Assembly: GCA_964383675.1 (NCBI GenBank)
Contig: CAYLHX010000020.1
Coordinates: 1-29,005, forward strand
Direction of reading: 5' to 3'
Length of the DNA stretch: 29,005 bases
Source: CAYLHX01 sp964383675
GTDB taxonomy: Bacteria > Patescibacteriota > Gracilibacteria > UBA1369 > LOWO2-01-FULL-3
Of the stretch, positions 1 to 9,015 are shown in pieces. How positions within the stretch are numbered: the stretch's first letter is position 1; every line of letters starts with the position of its first letter. A program made the translations under genes and the position numbers. Under the pieces are notes generated by a model that was not told the DNA's origin, searched no databases, and saw nothing but the letters and a program-made list of their open reading frames with translations.

Positions 1-726
1 GGCCTTCGTAAGTTGGCCAAAAGAGAGAACGCCGTTTTTTTAAGAATCGATCCACCTATACAAGAGGCTTATAAATTTAAAGGATTTTGGCGCACTCCTC
101 ACGGATTTCAGCCAGAACACACTTTGGTCGTGGATTTGAATGCCGACGAGGCGGACATTCTCGCCCAAATGAAGCAAAAAGGCCGCTACAACATCAAGTT
201 GGCCGAGAAGAAAGGAGTACTCATTCGTGAAGCGGATCCAAAAGCCAAAGCATTTAACAAAGACATCGACGATTTTTACCAGCTCCTTCGCCAAACCACC
301 GAGCGCGACGCCTTTTCCGGACACGACAAGGAATATTATCACAACATGGTCAATACGCTCGGAGCCTCCGGGAAGGCAAAACTTTATCTCGCGGAATACG
401 AAAAGGAAGTTATCGCTGGAATGATCGCCACGCATTTTAAAGATGTCGCTACTTACTACTATGGTGCCTCCGGCAACAAGCACCGTAATGTAATGGCACC
501 TTATTTACTACAGTGGCACGCAATGCGTGAGGCGAAGAAAGCAGGGTTTCACTTCTATGATTTTCTGGGCATCGCCCCCGCCGGTTTCAAAAAGCATGCT
601 TGGGCCGGCGTTACCGAATTTAAAAATAAGTTCGGCGGCGAGGAGGTAGCTTTTGAGCCAGCCAAAGAGTACGCATTCAAACCCTTCTTGTACTGGTTAT
701 ATCGTCTATATAAAGCACTTCGGTAA
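1..726 (+). CDS. FemAB/FemX-family peptidoglycan bridge aminoacyltransferase (5' end missing)
   Basis: The frame is open from base 1, so the true start lies outside the window; the TTG at 13 is probably an internal leucine. The roughly 240 visible residues match the second GNAT-like half of the FemAB family, which uses aminoacyl-tRNA to add amino acids to the lipid II stem peptide at the cytoplasmic membrane. Family-like stretches are the KGRYNIKLAEKKGV segment after a basic helix, the YLAEYEKEVIAGMI strand pair, the YYYGAS turn, the APYLLQWHAMREAKKAG helix and the C-terminal YDFLGIAP...GVTEFKNKFGG block. It is the last gene of its transcription unit: a strong promoter for the next gene follows within 40 bp. 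I see no clear terminator. The exact amino acid added cannot be told from sequence. Confidence 0.85.
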   Translation, partial: GLRKLAKRENAVFLRIDPPIQEAYKFKGFWRTPHGFQPEHTLVVDLNADEADILAQMKQKGRYNIKLAEKKGVLIREADPKAKAFNKDIDDFYQLLRQTTERDAFSGHDKEYYHNMVNTLGASGKAKLYLAEYEKEVIAGMIATHFKDVATYYYGASGNKHRNVMAPYLLQWHAMREAKKAGFHFYDFLGIAPAGFKKHAWAGVTEFKNKFGGEEVAFEPAKEYAFKPFLYWLYRLYKALR

Positions 727-765
727 ACAACTCTTTTAAGTCAGTCAATTTCTGAGCGGCGGTAT

Positions 766-794
766 TTGACAAGAGCAAGAAAAGGAAGTATAAT
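766..794 (+). promoter_or_regulatory. Consensus sigma70 promoter, TTGACA-17-TATAAT
   Basis: A perfect TTGACA (766-771) is separated by 17 bp from a perfect TATAAT (789-794). Transcription should start near 801, giving a leader of about 40 nt before the ATG at 840. It probably drives both the 112-aa gene and the 1736-aa gene, which are only 27 bp apart. Such a match suggests strong, housekeeping-type expression. Confidence 0.85.
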
Positions 795-839
795 ATGATA
801 ACGCCTTGATTTTGCGCATACTCTAAAAACAAAAATAAA

Positions 840-1178
840 ATGATCGATTTATCGCAAATAAAGAACAAAAAACTCCGAGAGTTAATTGAAAACTCTCTCA
901 CCTTTTCAACCCTGCCGGAAGACAAACAAGAGACGGAAGTTTCCAGAATCTCCAGATTTTCCATCGAAATTCAGGAGATTATTTACGTTCCCTACTTCGA
1001 GCATCAAAATGCTAGCGAAGAACCGATCAGAAAAAAAATCACCACTAAATTGGTGGCCGAATTTCACGAATGCGAAAAGAAACTGGACAAGTTGGAGAGA
1101 GAAGACCTGGAAGAGGCGGACAGAAATAAAGAAGAGATGAAAACGGCCAGCCTCCTTAAAACATTAAAAAATTTATAA
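840..1178 (+). CDS. Hypothetical helical protein, 112 aa
   Basis: I do not recognise a family. The protein is charged, has no signal peptide or membrane segment and is predicted helical: an N-terminal part (residues 1-60) with IQEIIYVPYFEHQN, then a Lys/Glu-rich helix (about 70-112) including ECEKKLDKLEREDLEEADRN that looks coiled-coil forming. The ATG at 840 has no Shine-Dalgarno sequence but sits in an A-rich leader like that of the next gene. It follows a consensus promoter and lies 27 bp before the giant gene, so the two are probably co-transcribed; it may be a partner or regulator of the giant protein, but this is inference from position only. A similar small-plus-large pair occurs at 27492-29005. 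Confidence 0.7.
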   Translation: MIDLSQIKNKKLRELIENSLTFSTLPEDKQETEVSRISRFSIEIQEIIYVPYFEHQNASEEPIRKKITTKLVAEFHECEKKLDKLEREDLEEADRNKEEMKTASLLKTLKNL

Positions 1179-1205
1179 ATCCATATCCAATTAACAAAAA
1201 CAAAA

Positions 1206-4200
1206 ATGGAAAAATTACTGCTAACCCTATCGACAAGTTTTATCACTTTTTCTGCTAGGGAAAAAAGAATGCTGTTTGATGATATTGAAGGACCACCGGC
1301 ACCGGATGCCGCTGAAGGTGAGCCGGAACCAGCAGCAGACGAACCGGCAGCTCCCGCTGGGGATCCTGAAAAAGCCTACGAGGGCTTACAGGCAAAAATG
1401 AAGGAATACGAAGGTAAAACAGACGGACACACCGCTGATTTTGCCAGAAAAGTACAGGAGCTGAAAGCTCACATCGACACTAAAGTAAAAGCGGAAGCCG
1501 TAAAAGAGGTGGCTGAAGATAAAAAAGCTGAGATGCTAAAAACTCTTGGTGATTTGGCTGAAAAAGCTGAGTCTTTGGAAAAGCATGATAAAGCTTTGCA
1601 TAGCCTAAATGAAAGAGGAGAAAAGTTTAAAGGTAAACCGGATAAAACTGTTGTGGATACTTGGGTTAGCGCAACTCTCGGTGGAACCGTGGAGAAACTT
1701 GAACCTGCACAAAAAGCGGCAGTAGTTGCTGCCGTTGAGGCAAATTTCTCAAAAATTGGTGAAGAAATTGTTGCCAAAATCAAGGCTGCAGAATTAGGTA
1801 AAGTTGATATCACCGCAGATGATGCGTCTACTTTGCTTACTGGGCAAACTGCCACCATTGATGCTCTGCTTACAGAAGTACCGGCAGACTTTACAGCCCT
1901 TTTAACTTCTCCAAGTAAATTTCCAAAAGCCAACCAATCGGTTTTACAGTCTAGAGAGTATCTTGCCGCGGTAACTATGCTCTTTGACAAGGCTAAGGCT
2001 GCTGAATTTATCGACAAAGACAAAATCGTTGCCGGCGGTGAATGTGCCAAAGCGCAAGAAAAGTTCAAGAGTGATATAGACGCCTGGTTAAAAAATCCAA
2101 AAGGACTTGTTTCTAAAGGTTCGGCTTTAACAAAGGCAGTTCAGGAACATCAAAACGCCATTATCTTGGCTCATGCTTTCGATAAACTGAACACTCCCGA
2201 GTACAAGGAACAGGCTGATGCTCTAAGAACAGCCTTAAAGGTCAAACCAAACGAAAAACTTACTCTAAAACACCTAAAAGATCTTTCACAGGACTACGCT
2301 TCAGGTGCCTTTAAAGGTAAAGCGGACATCAACGCCGCGGCCCAAGCCGTACTTGATGTGGTTTCCAAAGAAGGAATCAAGGTTGATGTAACAATTGAGG
2401 GTGAAGCCGATGCCCAAAGTGTCAATATTTCAGCCTCAAATCAGGAACTGTATGAAGCTTTGGACAAAGCGGCCAAGGCCATAGAGGCCGACCCTACTCT
2501 CCAAAGTGATCCTACTATTGCGGCTCATCTTGCCAACATTAAAGCCTATTCCGCCGCACCGGACAAGCTTGCCTATTTACAAGGCCTGGATCCGGCCGCT
2601 AAAGAGAGTTTAACCGGAGCCGGTGGCGCATTAAATACGCTGCTTGCCTATACTCGTCCGCAGACCATGTTAAACACAGGTTCATTGGCTAAATATACAA
2701 CCGACTTAGGCATTGGTTTAAACCTTCAATTAACCGCACATGAAAAAGGTGTAGGTAAAGACAAACGTCGTGCCGGTCTTAGCTTTGCGCCGCAAGGTGC
2801 CGGTACTCGCGCACTGGCTGGTGCTCTGAATAATGCACCGGTTGCGCCGGCTGCTCCAGTCGGACCCACCAGTGCACCTGAGGTTATTCAGGCGCGCTCA
2901 GATTTTGATAAAATGCTCAGAGGTGAAACCTTGATCGAAGGTAAAAAACTTGAAGATATCCAAAGGTCGGCACAGGCAGAAGTTGCAAGAGCCACAGCTC
3001 TTGACGATAGTCTAAAGACACAGCCACACAAAGATCTTCAACTAGTGGTAGAAACTCTTATTGGAGAAGTCGCTACTGCTGCCCGTGTTGATGTTAATGC
3101 CATGACCACCGAAGCTGATATTAAGAGAGCGATTGATACCCTCAGAGCCAAAGCCAAAGAACTTAGAGATAAAGCACTAGAATTAAAAGGATTGAACGAT
3201 GGAGCAGAACGTGTTCCAGATCCTAGTGTCCTCAATACTACTGCAACTTTGGAATTCCCCACCGTAAATCCTGGACAAAAATTTATGCTGGGAGGTCATG
3301 AGTTCGAATTCACAGGATCTGGTTATGTTGTGGATGGTGAAAAGCATCCATTAACTCAGCAGGAGGTGAAAATCATCGCCGGCATGGAAAGGCCTGACGA
3401 TGCTTTCATAAAATCTAAAACCACAGTCAATTATCTAAAGGGCGATAAAGGACCACAAGAACTAAACTTTGACCACAGCACAGATATCGTGACAGCTGCC
3501 TACGTAGAAGGGGGTAGCAGAATCGAAGTTAGTTATAATCTTCAGACTGGCGAGAAAAAAGTCGAACTTAAGACCGGTAATCTCTCCGATCTGCTCGAAC
3601 CCGATGAAACCTCACCAAGCGGCCGCAAAACTTTCAGCAAAGCCGCCATCGAACAAGCACTTAAGGATGGATTAGACATAGCAAGCCTAACCGTAGAGTA
3701 TGATGATAGTGAAAAAGCCCTCAAAGAGCACTTAGTTAAGGGCGAATGGAGGCAAGCTCTGGAATTGCTTGCCGATGGTGCGCCAGCTGAAATGGGGCTG
3801 ATCGCGCAATGTGTCAGCAAGCTTGAAGGTAATTTGGGAACAGTCAACAGAGCAAAACTGGATAAACTTATCCCACACCTTAAATTAATCGTTGAGGGAT
3901 ACAATGCTAACATCTTGAATTTTACCACTTACAATTCTCTAAAAGTTTTGAACAATGGACAGGATTTATCCGGAGATATTTTAAGTGCATTCATTGATCA
4001 CAAAAACTTTTTCACAGATACTCTAATAGACTTAATACAAATTACAGCAAACCAAAGTAACGACCTTGTAGTTGAAAAGTATGTTACTGAAGCTTTTGAT
4101 GACACATTGGCTGAAGCAGTGAACATTGCGGCAATAGCGAACTTCAAAGGTGATCTAACAAAAGTATCTTCAGATGTGTACAATTACGTTTTCACAAATT

Positions 4201-6416
4201 ATCAAAAATTTGTTGATCAAGGACATGAAGCAAAGGCCAAAACCGTACTGGAAACAGCCTTGAAAACCACAGACGTGACTGGCACAGATGCTGATTATGA
4301 AGCAAAATTCAACAAGCTGCTTGGAAGTGCGTATCCGATAGATACAAATGGTCTACTCCCTCAACTCGGTGACGAAGTTTGGGCAAAATATATGACGGCC
4401 AAGGGGGTTACAGAGCTTATGGGGACTCAAGTCGAGCAAGCATTGCCTGTTGGTTCGGTTGAAGCCGGAAAGTTTGTTGAAACCATGGTTGTGAAATATG
4501 GCTTAAGTATCGGTACAGTAGATTCCACAAACCTTACCGCCGCTAAGCAAATTCTTGAAGCTTTAAATAAAAGTGTTCATCCAAAGGTTGCCATCCTTAA
4601 AGAGGAGCTAATTGCCGCAATTCTTGCGGTGCCAAACAATAATCTTAATGAGGCTCCGGATGCCAAACAGGCTCGCATCGACGCTCTGTACGCGGTAGCA
4701 ATCAACCCGCATGCCAAGCCGGAAGAACGTATACCCGCGATCCTCTCCTTCGTAGAGGCGGGAGGTATCTACGCCGCTGAAACTCCACGTACCGCTCAAT
4801 CTGCCGCCAATTTCAAAGAGGCATTGAAGGGGCATTTGGCCACTATCTACTATGGTCAAGAAAAGTATGGAAACATTGCACCGGATTATACAAGAAACCT
4901 GCCGGAAGAACAGCAAAAATTCGTTGATGCTTACATAAAAGTACAAGGAGGTACGGCTCTCGATGAAACAGAAATGAAGGCACTGCTTGGCAATGCTGAA
5001 AAAATCGGTGCGAAAGCTTTGTATACTTTGGCGAATGAAGCAGCAATGAGTGAATCTCATAAGTTCCGTATTTACAAAGCGATTGGTATGCCAGGTAAGG
5101 CCGAGGAGATCCTTGCCTCCATCACTGATGCGGCCGAAAAAGCTTTCTTTGAAGCGGTACTTATTACCGACAAAAAGTACAAAGATATGTCTCCGGATGA
5201 ACAAAAAGCCGTTAAAGAAAAATTGGAAACTGCTTACAAAGGCATTACAGCCGGAAGCACCTCTGAAACCTTACAAATCGAAATTGCTGAGCAACTCTTC
5301 GAATTGAGTGAGCACAGTGATACAATGAGTAGAATTGCTATTCTACAACTTCTTGATTCAGCTGCCGGAAGCACAAATGGTTTCCTAAATGATCTAGCCG
5401 ATAAACCGTTACATGCTGCCACAGGAACAGGCAGCCTTGCACCGAGCCAATTATCCGAAAATGACCTTTGGATGCGTGCCAAAGTAATGCGTGCCAAAAT
5501 TGAAAAGGGACAATGTGATATGGATCCAAGCCTGTCAATTACCGATTTCTGCAAGCCGGACGAACTATTAAAGGATATCACTACCTATGTTGAGGCTAAA
5601 ACAGCCAATGTTCAGGGGTACAAATTGGACAAAGACTTGGTGGATACAATTAAATCCCTTTATCCCGACAAAGATTCCGTGCCAGCAACTGACAGAGGTA
5701 CTTACAGCGAACTGATGGTCCGCATGGCCAAAGAGTCTGGTGATAACACATATATTACTGCAACCAAGATTGATATTGCCGATCTGACCACCGACGAAGC
5801 CAAAGCCTACGTTCATACTTCGAAAGGAGAATGGTTAGCAGCTGCAATGTTGACTTCGGATGATCCAAGTACCCCGGCTGATGAAAAAATGGTAGCGATG
5901 GATCTGGCTGAACAGTTTGCCGTAAGCCCGGCGGAGTTCACAACCCTTGCCAACGAGTATGAAAAAATCCTTACATCTGCCGCTCAGCTCAAAGCATTGG
6001 AGCTGTATACAACCTTGGGCCAATTTAACAAAGTGAAAGACCTATTTGTAAAAAGTCCAAGCATATTATCAGATGGAGAGATTAGAGCTAAACTAAATGA
6101 GTTACCCGCAGATAGAGGTACACTCGCCATCGAGGTTGAAGTTGAAAAAGGATGGCATGCCGAAGCACTGGCCAGATTTAAAGCTAATCCTACGGCGGCA
6201 ATCACAATCGACGCCCTAAACGCGGGTATTGCCGGAAGCGCCTACAGCGTTGATGATGTTATAGACGGAATCAAAGCTGCTGAAAGAAAAGTTACCGGTG
6301 CTCAAGCGGATTTGGATGCTTTCTACACCACTAATGTCGCTCCTAAAATTGGATCTCATGTTTGGAGTACTACAGAGGAAGAAAACATCAAAAAATCTCT
6401 AAAACAAACTCCATAG
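1206..6416 (+). CDS. Giant alanine-rich helical-repeat protein, 1736 aa, unknown function
   Basis: This is the largest gene in the window and I recognise no named family. An N-terminal segment (about 1-27) is followed by a Pro/Ala/Glu-rich linker (about 28-55), then Lys/Glu/Ala helices that look like coiled coil. A beta-rich island with GQKFMLGGHEFEFTGSGY lies near residues 680-800. The rest, about 830-1736, is an array of short amphipathic helices resembling TPR/HEAT solenoids, for example KGEWRQALELLADGAPAEMG and GEWLAAAMLTSDDPS. There is no convincing signal peptide, transmembrane helix or catalytic motif, so a cytoplasmic scaffold is the best guess. The start could instead be the ATG at 1269 (MLFDDIEG); neither has a Shine-Dalgarno sequence. 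It probably shares the promoter at 766 with the 112-aa gene and ends at a bidirectional terminator at 6438. Confidence 0.8.
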   Translation: MEKLLLTLSTSFITFSAREKRMLFDDIEGPPAPDAAEGEPEPAADEPAAPAGDPEKAYEGLQAKMKEYEGKTDGHTADFARKVQELKAHIDTKVKAEAVKEVAEDKKAEMLKTLGDLAEKAESLEKHDKALHSLNERGEKFKGKPDKTVVDTWVSATLGGTVEKLEPAQKAAVVAAVEANFSKIGEEIVAKIKAAELGKVDITADDASTLLTGQTATIDALLTEVPADFTALLTSPSKFPKANQSVLQSREYLAAVTMLFDKAKAAEFIDKDKIVAGGECAKAQEKFKSDIDAWLKNPKGLVSKGSALTKAVQEHQNAIILAHAFDKLNTPEYKEQADALRTALKVKPNEKLTLKHLKDLSQDYASGAFKGKADINAAAQAVLDVVSKEGIKVDVTIEGEADAQSVNISASNQELYEALDKAAKAIEADPTLQSDPTIAAHLANIKAYSAAPDKLAYLQGLDPAAKESLTGAGGALNTLLAYTRPQTMLNTGSLAKYTTDLGIGLNLQLTAHEKGVGKDKRRAGLSFAPQGAGTRALAGALNNAPVAPAAPVGPTSAPEVIQARSDFDKMLRGETLIEGKKLEDIQRSAQAEVARATALDDSLKTQPHKDLQLVVETLIGEVATAARVDVNAMTTEADIKRAIDTLRAKAKELRDKALELKGLNDGAERVPDPSVLNTTATLEFPTVNPGQKFMLGGHEFEFTGSGYVVDGEKHPLTQQEVKIIAGMERPDDAFIKSKTTVNYLKGDKGPQELNFDHSTDIVTAAYVEGGSRIEVSYNLQTGEKKVELKTGNLSDLLEPDETSPSGRKTFSKAAIEQALKDGLDIASLTVEYDDSEKALKEHLVKGEWRQALELLADGAPAEMGLIAQCVSKLEGNLGTVNRAKLDKLIPHLKLIVEGYNANILNFTTYNSLKVLNNGQDLSGDILSAFIDHKNFFTDTLIDLIQITANQSNDLVVEKYVTEAFDDTLAEAVNIAAIANFKGDLTKVSSDVYNYVFTNYQKFVDQGHEAKAKTVLETALKTTDVTGTDADYEAKFNKLLGSAYPIDTNGLLPQLGDEVWAKYMTAKGVTELMGTQVEQALPVGSVEAGKFVETMVVKYGLSIGTVDSTNLTAAKQILEALNKSVHPKVAILKEELIAAILAVPNNNLNEAPDAKQARIDALYAVAINPHAKPEERIPAILSFVEAGGIYAAETPRTAQSAANFKEALKGHLATIYYGQEKYGNIAPDYTRNLPEEQQKFVDAYIKVQGGTALDETEMKALLGNAEKIGAKALYTLANEAAMSESHKFRIYKAIGMPGKAEEILASITDAAEKAFFEAVLITDKKYKDMSPDEQKAVKEKLETAYKGITAGSTSETLQIEIAEQLFELSEHSDTMSRIAILQLLDSAAGSTNGFLNDLADKPLHAATGTGSLAPSQLSENDLWMRAKVMRAKIEKGQCDMDPSLSITDFCKPDELLKDITTYVEAKTANVQGYKLDKDLVDTIKSLYPDKDSVPATDRGTYSELMVRMAKESGDNTYITATKIDIADLTTDEAKAYVHTSKGEWLAAAMLTSDDPSTPADEKMVAMDLAEQFAVSPAEFTTLANEYEKILTSAAQLKALELYTTLGQFNKVKDLFVKSPSILSDGEIRAKLNELPADRGTLAIEVEVEKGWHAEALARFKANPTAAITIDALNAGIAGSAYSVDDVIDGIKAAERKVTGAQADLDAFYTTNVAPKIGSHVWSTTEEENIKKSLKQTP

Positions 6417-6437
6417 TCCTAAAATCTCAGCATCCAC

Positions 6438-6468
6438 AAAAAGAGCCCGCTACCCCGGGCTCTTTTAT
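6438..6468. terminator. Bidirectional Rho-independent terminator
   Basis: AAGAGCCCG (6441-6449) pairs with CGGGCTCTT (6456-6464), with an A-run before and a T-run after, so it can stop transcripts on both strands. It lies between the convergent giant gene and def. Confidence 0.85.
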
Positions 6469-6494
6469 TTAAAGTTCAAGTTTTCGAGTCAACT

Positions 6495-6983
6495 TCATAC
6501 CAACAAATTCTCCTGCTTCTCGCCCTTGGCCAGCTTGTCTATGAAAAGTACGCCGTTCAGATGATCAAGCTCATGCTGTACCACGCGGGCATCCAGGCCG
6601 GCCAAATCCAGAATCTGCCTGTTGCCCTCTACGTCAAAAAATTGCACTTTCACACGCTTAGCGCGGGCCACCTTTCCATACGCACCCGGCAAACTCAAGC
6701 AGCCTTCTTCACCAACTTCCAGGGCTTTTCCCCATTCCAAAATCTCCGGATTCACCATCGCCAAAACCTGTTCCTCTTTGGTTTTCAGTGCCAAAGTCAC
6801 AATAAAAACCCTAATGTTCCGACCAACCTGCGGTGCGGCAATACCCAGTCCATTAGCGGCAAACATCGCCTCTTTTAAGTCTTTCGCAAATTTTTTAAGA
6901 CTCGCGTCAAACTTTTGAACGGGCGTACTTACGGCCCGCAAGATCGGATTATCCTCCCCGGTAACAATTTTTAATTTTGCCAT
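6495..6983 (-). CDS. def: Peptide deformylase
   Basis: Removes the formyl group from the N-terminal methionine of new proteins, using a bound metal (usually Fe2+), in the cytosol at the ribosome exit. All three family motifs are present: GLGIAAPQ (residues 45-52, motif 1), EEGCLSLPG (92-100, motif 2, metal ligand Cys95) and QHELDH (136-141, motif 3, ligands His137 and His141 with catalytic Glu138). The length, 162 aa, is typical of a short type I/II enzyme. The N-terminus MAKLKIVTGEDNPILR is in register with the usual start. It is transcribed leftward from a TATAAT promoter at 7004-7032 with a very short leader, and shares the terminator at 6438 with the giant gene. Confidence 0.97.
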   Translation of the reverse strand: MAKLKIVTGEDNPILRAVSTPVQKFDASLKKFAKDLKEAMFAANGLGIAAPQVGRNIRVFIVTLALKTKEEQVLAMVNPEILEWGKALEVGEEGCLSLPGAYGKVARAKRVKVQFFDVEGNRQILDLAGLDARVVQHELDHLNGVLFIDKLAKGEKQENLLV

Positions 6984-7005
6984 AATTTATCAATTACACT
7001 ACTAT
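6977..7005 (+). promoter_or_regulatory. Candidate promoter for the 279-aa gene (TTGCCA-17-TACTAT)
   Basis: TTGCCA (6977-6982) lies 17 bp before TACTAT (7000-7005), inside and just before the first codons of def on the other strand. It overlaps the leftward def -10 box, so the two promoters should compete. The -10 match is only moderate. Confidence 0.4.
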
Positions 7006-7032
7006 TATATGGCTCAAATTCAACTTAGCCAA
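7004..7032 (-). promoter_or_regulatory. def promoter (TTGGCT-17-TATAAT, leftward)
   Basis: On the minus strand TTGGCT (7032-7027) lies 17 bp before a perfect TATAAT (7009-7004). The start site should fall near 6997, about 14 nt before the def ATG at 6983, leaving little room for a leader. Confidence 0.65.
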
Positions 7033-7039
7033 AATTAAA

Positions 7040-7879
7040 ATGGATACACAGTATAATACGCCACCAAATCAAGCGCCAGATCAACAACCGGAACAACCTC
7101 CATATAATCAATATGGTCCCATTCAGCCGGAGGGGAGCGGTAAAAAAATAATTCTCATTTTTTCCATATTGGTTCTTATAGCGGCCGGCCTGATTATCTT
7201 TTTCCTGGCCGAAGGTAGTGATCCAAACAACGAAAGTATCTCTGAAACTCAGGAAGAAGCGCAAAACAAAAAAATCACCGAAGTTGAAGCCGAAGTGGAT
7301 CCTGAAACCGGCGAACTGAAACTTAAAATGCCCGAAGAAAAATTGCCGGTCATCTCTCCGGAGTTCGAAACTTTCGTTAAAGGAAATACCGGCACCGGTT
7401 ACGAAAATCACAGTGCCACCATCTACGCCTTTGTAAGCGATCGTCAGGACTACAACTTTGTCGTTTATGAACCGCAAGACTGGGCTATAACCGAGGCTAC
7501 CACCACCAACTACGGCATGGTTGCACCAAACGGGACCTCGGCTATGGGTGTGGTTATTCACGGTCCCGGAACCATCGGCTTTCAGGATTATGAAAGTTGT
7601 GAAGATTATGTTGAATACATCGGTCGAGAAGATACCTTCAAAACCACGGTAAAATTCACCAAAAAGATTAAGATGGGAGAAACAACCCTGGAGCGCGTCT
7701 ACTATTCATACGATGCCAACGGTATTTTAGGTGAAGGCATGGACCAGTGCTACATTGATGACGACGCCTTTATCGTAGCCTACACGGTAATGGATGAACC
7801 AATCGACACTGATCTTCAGAAAGAACTGGAAAAAATCATGGATAATCTTTATATCCAAAAAGTACCCAAGCCGGAGTAA
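7040..7879 (+). CDS. Single-pass membrane protein with large extracytoplasmic domain, unknown function
   Basis: 279 aa. A Pro/Gln/Asn-rich cytoplasmic N-terminus (1-32) is followed by a Gly-Ser-Gly-Lys-Lys border and one hydrophobic helix (about 36-57, IILIFSILVLIAAGLIIFFL). After an acidic Glu/Asp-rich stalk (58-110) comes a globular domain (about 120-275) with alternating strands, such as YNFVVYEPQDWAI and TTLERVYYSYDANG, and two cysteines that could form a disulfide. This is a common architecture for envelope proteins of CPR bacteria, but I recognise no named family. The gene is divergent from def and its stop lies 3 bp from the stop of prfB, with no terminator visible between these convergent genes. 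Function unknown; a cell-surface sensing or binding role is plausible only. Confidence 0.8.
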   Translation: MDTQYNTPPNQAPDQQPEQPPYNQYGPIQPEGSGKKIILIFSILVLIAAGLIIFFLAEGSDPNNESISETQEEAQNKKITEVEAEVDPETGELKLKMPEEKLPVISPEFETFVKGNTGTGYENHSATIYAFVSDRQDYNFVVYEPQDWAITEATTTNYGMVAPNGTSAMGVVIHGPGTIGFQDYESCEDYVEYIGREDTFKTTVKFTKKIKMGETTLERVYYSYDANGILGEGMDQCYIDDDAFIVAYTVMDEPIDTDLQKELEKIMDNLYIQKVPKPE

Positions 7880-7882
7880 AGA

Positions 7883-8974
7883 TTATTTTACCTTCTTCAG
7901 TTCGGCTTCGATAAAGCCGTCCAATTCACCGTCCAAAACCTTATCGGGATCGCTCTCTTCGTAATCGGTACGGTGGTCCTTTACCATTTTATAGGGATGC
8001 AGCACGTAAGAGCGCATCTGATTTCCCCAAGACATCTCGGTTTTACCGCCCTTCAGTTCGGAAAGCTCCTTAGCCTGTTCTTTCTCCATCAGGTCGGCCA
8101 ATTTTGCCATCAAAACCTTCATGGCCTGCTCCTTGTTTTGCAGCTGGCTGCGTTCATTTTGACACTGTACCACAACGCCGGTTGGCAGGTGAGTAATGCG
8201 CACCGCGGAATCGGTGGTATTTACACTCTGGCCGCCATGACCGCCCGCGCGAAAAGTATCCACGCGCAAATCGTCTTCCTTAATATTAATTTGTTGTGAC
8301 TGATGCATCTCCGGCAGTATTTCCACCTGAGCAAAAGAAGTCTCGCGGGTATTTTTAGAGTTGAAAGGCGACAACCTAACCAGGCGATGCACACCGTTTT
8401 CGCCCTTTAAATAGCCATAGGCGAACTCGCCTTTTATCGTGAAAGTGGCACTTTTAATTCCGGCTTCATCACCAGTGGATTTATCGATCAGCTCGGTGGC
8501 AAAACCCATTCTCTCGGCGTAGCGCAAGTACATGCGCATCAGCATCTCGGCGAAATCCTGGGCATCGGTGCCTCCGGTTCCGGCGTGAATTGAGACAATC
8601 GCATTATTTTCATCATATTTACCACTCAAAAAAGTAGAAATCTCCAGCTTTCGCCAATTGGCCTGCAAATTTTCCACCATAGCTCGATATTCATCCGCGG
8701 CTTTCGGATCCTTATCCGGATGAATCTCCGGCAAGAGGCCTAAAAGTTCCTCGCATTCGCCCTGAATTTTTTCCCAGGTCTCAATCAGCTTATTAATATT
8801 ACTGGCTCTCTGACTGATCTCCTGTGCCTTTTCGGTGTCGTCCCAAAAATTGGGATTTTGCATTTCCTGATTTAATTGATCAAGCTCCTTCTTTTTTTCC
8901 GGCAGGTTTACATTCTTTAGCCCCTGCTCAATCAGAGCCTTTATTTCTTCAAGTTGAGACTTTATTTCATGCAT
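7883..8974 (-). CDS. prfB: Peptide chain release factor 2
   Basis: Recognises UGA and UAA stop codons on the ribosome and triggers peptide release. The GGQ catalytic motif is in AGGHGGQSVN (Gly247-Gly248-Gln249) and the stop-codon reading tripeptide is Ser-Pro-Phe (202-204, in RLSPFNS), which is diagnostic for RF2 over RF1. The length of 363 aa is normal. Unlike prfB of E. coli, the whole gene is in one frame with no in-frame TGA near codon 25, so the classic autoregulatory +1 frameshift is absent. Its presence shows that UGA is a stop in this organism. It is divergent from the flippase gene; the 41-bp gap holds overlapping -10 boxes for both. Confidence 0.97.
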   Translation of the reverse strand: MHEIKSQLEEIKALIEQGLKNVNLPEKKKELDQLNQEMQNPNFWDDTEKAQEISQRASNINKLIETWEKIQGECEELLGLLPEIHPDKDPKAADEYRAMVENLQANWRKLEISTFLSGKYDENNAIVSIHAGTGGTDAQDFAEMLMRMYLRYAERMGFATELIDKSTGDEAGIKSATFTIKGEFAYGYLKGENGVHRLVRLSPFNSKNTRETSFAQVEILPEMHQSQQINIKEDDLRVDTFRAGGHGGQSVNTTDSAVRITHLPTGVVVQCQNERSQLQNKEQAMKVLMAKLADLMEKEQAKELSELKGGKTEMSWGNQMRSYVLHPYKMVKDHRTDYEESDPDKVLDGELDGFIEAELKKVK

Positions 8975-8999
8975 AAAAAACGGTAAATTAACGCAAGCG

Positions 9000-9007
9000 A
9001 GTATAAC
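9000..9007. promoter_or_regulatory. Overlapping divergent -10 boxes (prfB / flippase)
   Basis: TATAAC on the plus strand (9002-9007) and TATACT on the minus strand (9005-9000) share four base pairs. The plus -10 is only 8 bp before the flippase ATG at 9016, so that mRNA is expected to be leaderless or nearly so. No convincing -35 box is seen on either side. Confidence 0.5.
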
Positions 9008-9015
9008 ACACTCTT

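Noticed and set aside
1469..2068. 199-aa minus-strand frame inside the giant gene
   Set aside because: Ser/Ala-rich mirror of an alanine-rich coding strand, without known motifs.
4608..5204. 198-aa minus-strand frame inside the giant gene
   Set aside because: The composition (many Arg, Phe, Cys) is that of a complement of an Ala/Glu/Lys-rich gene; no promoter or start context.
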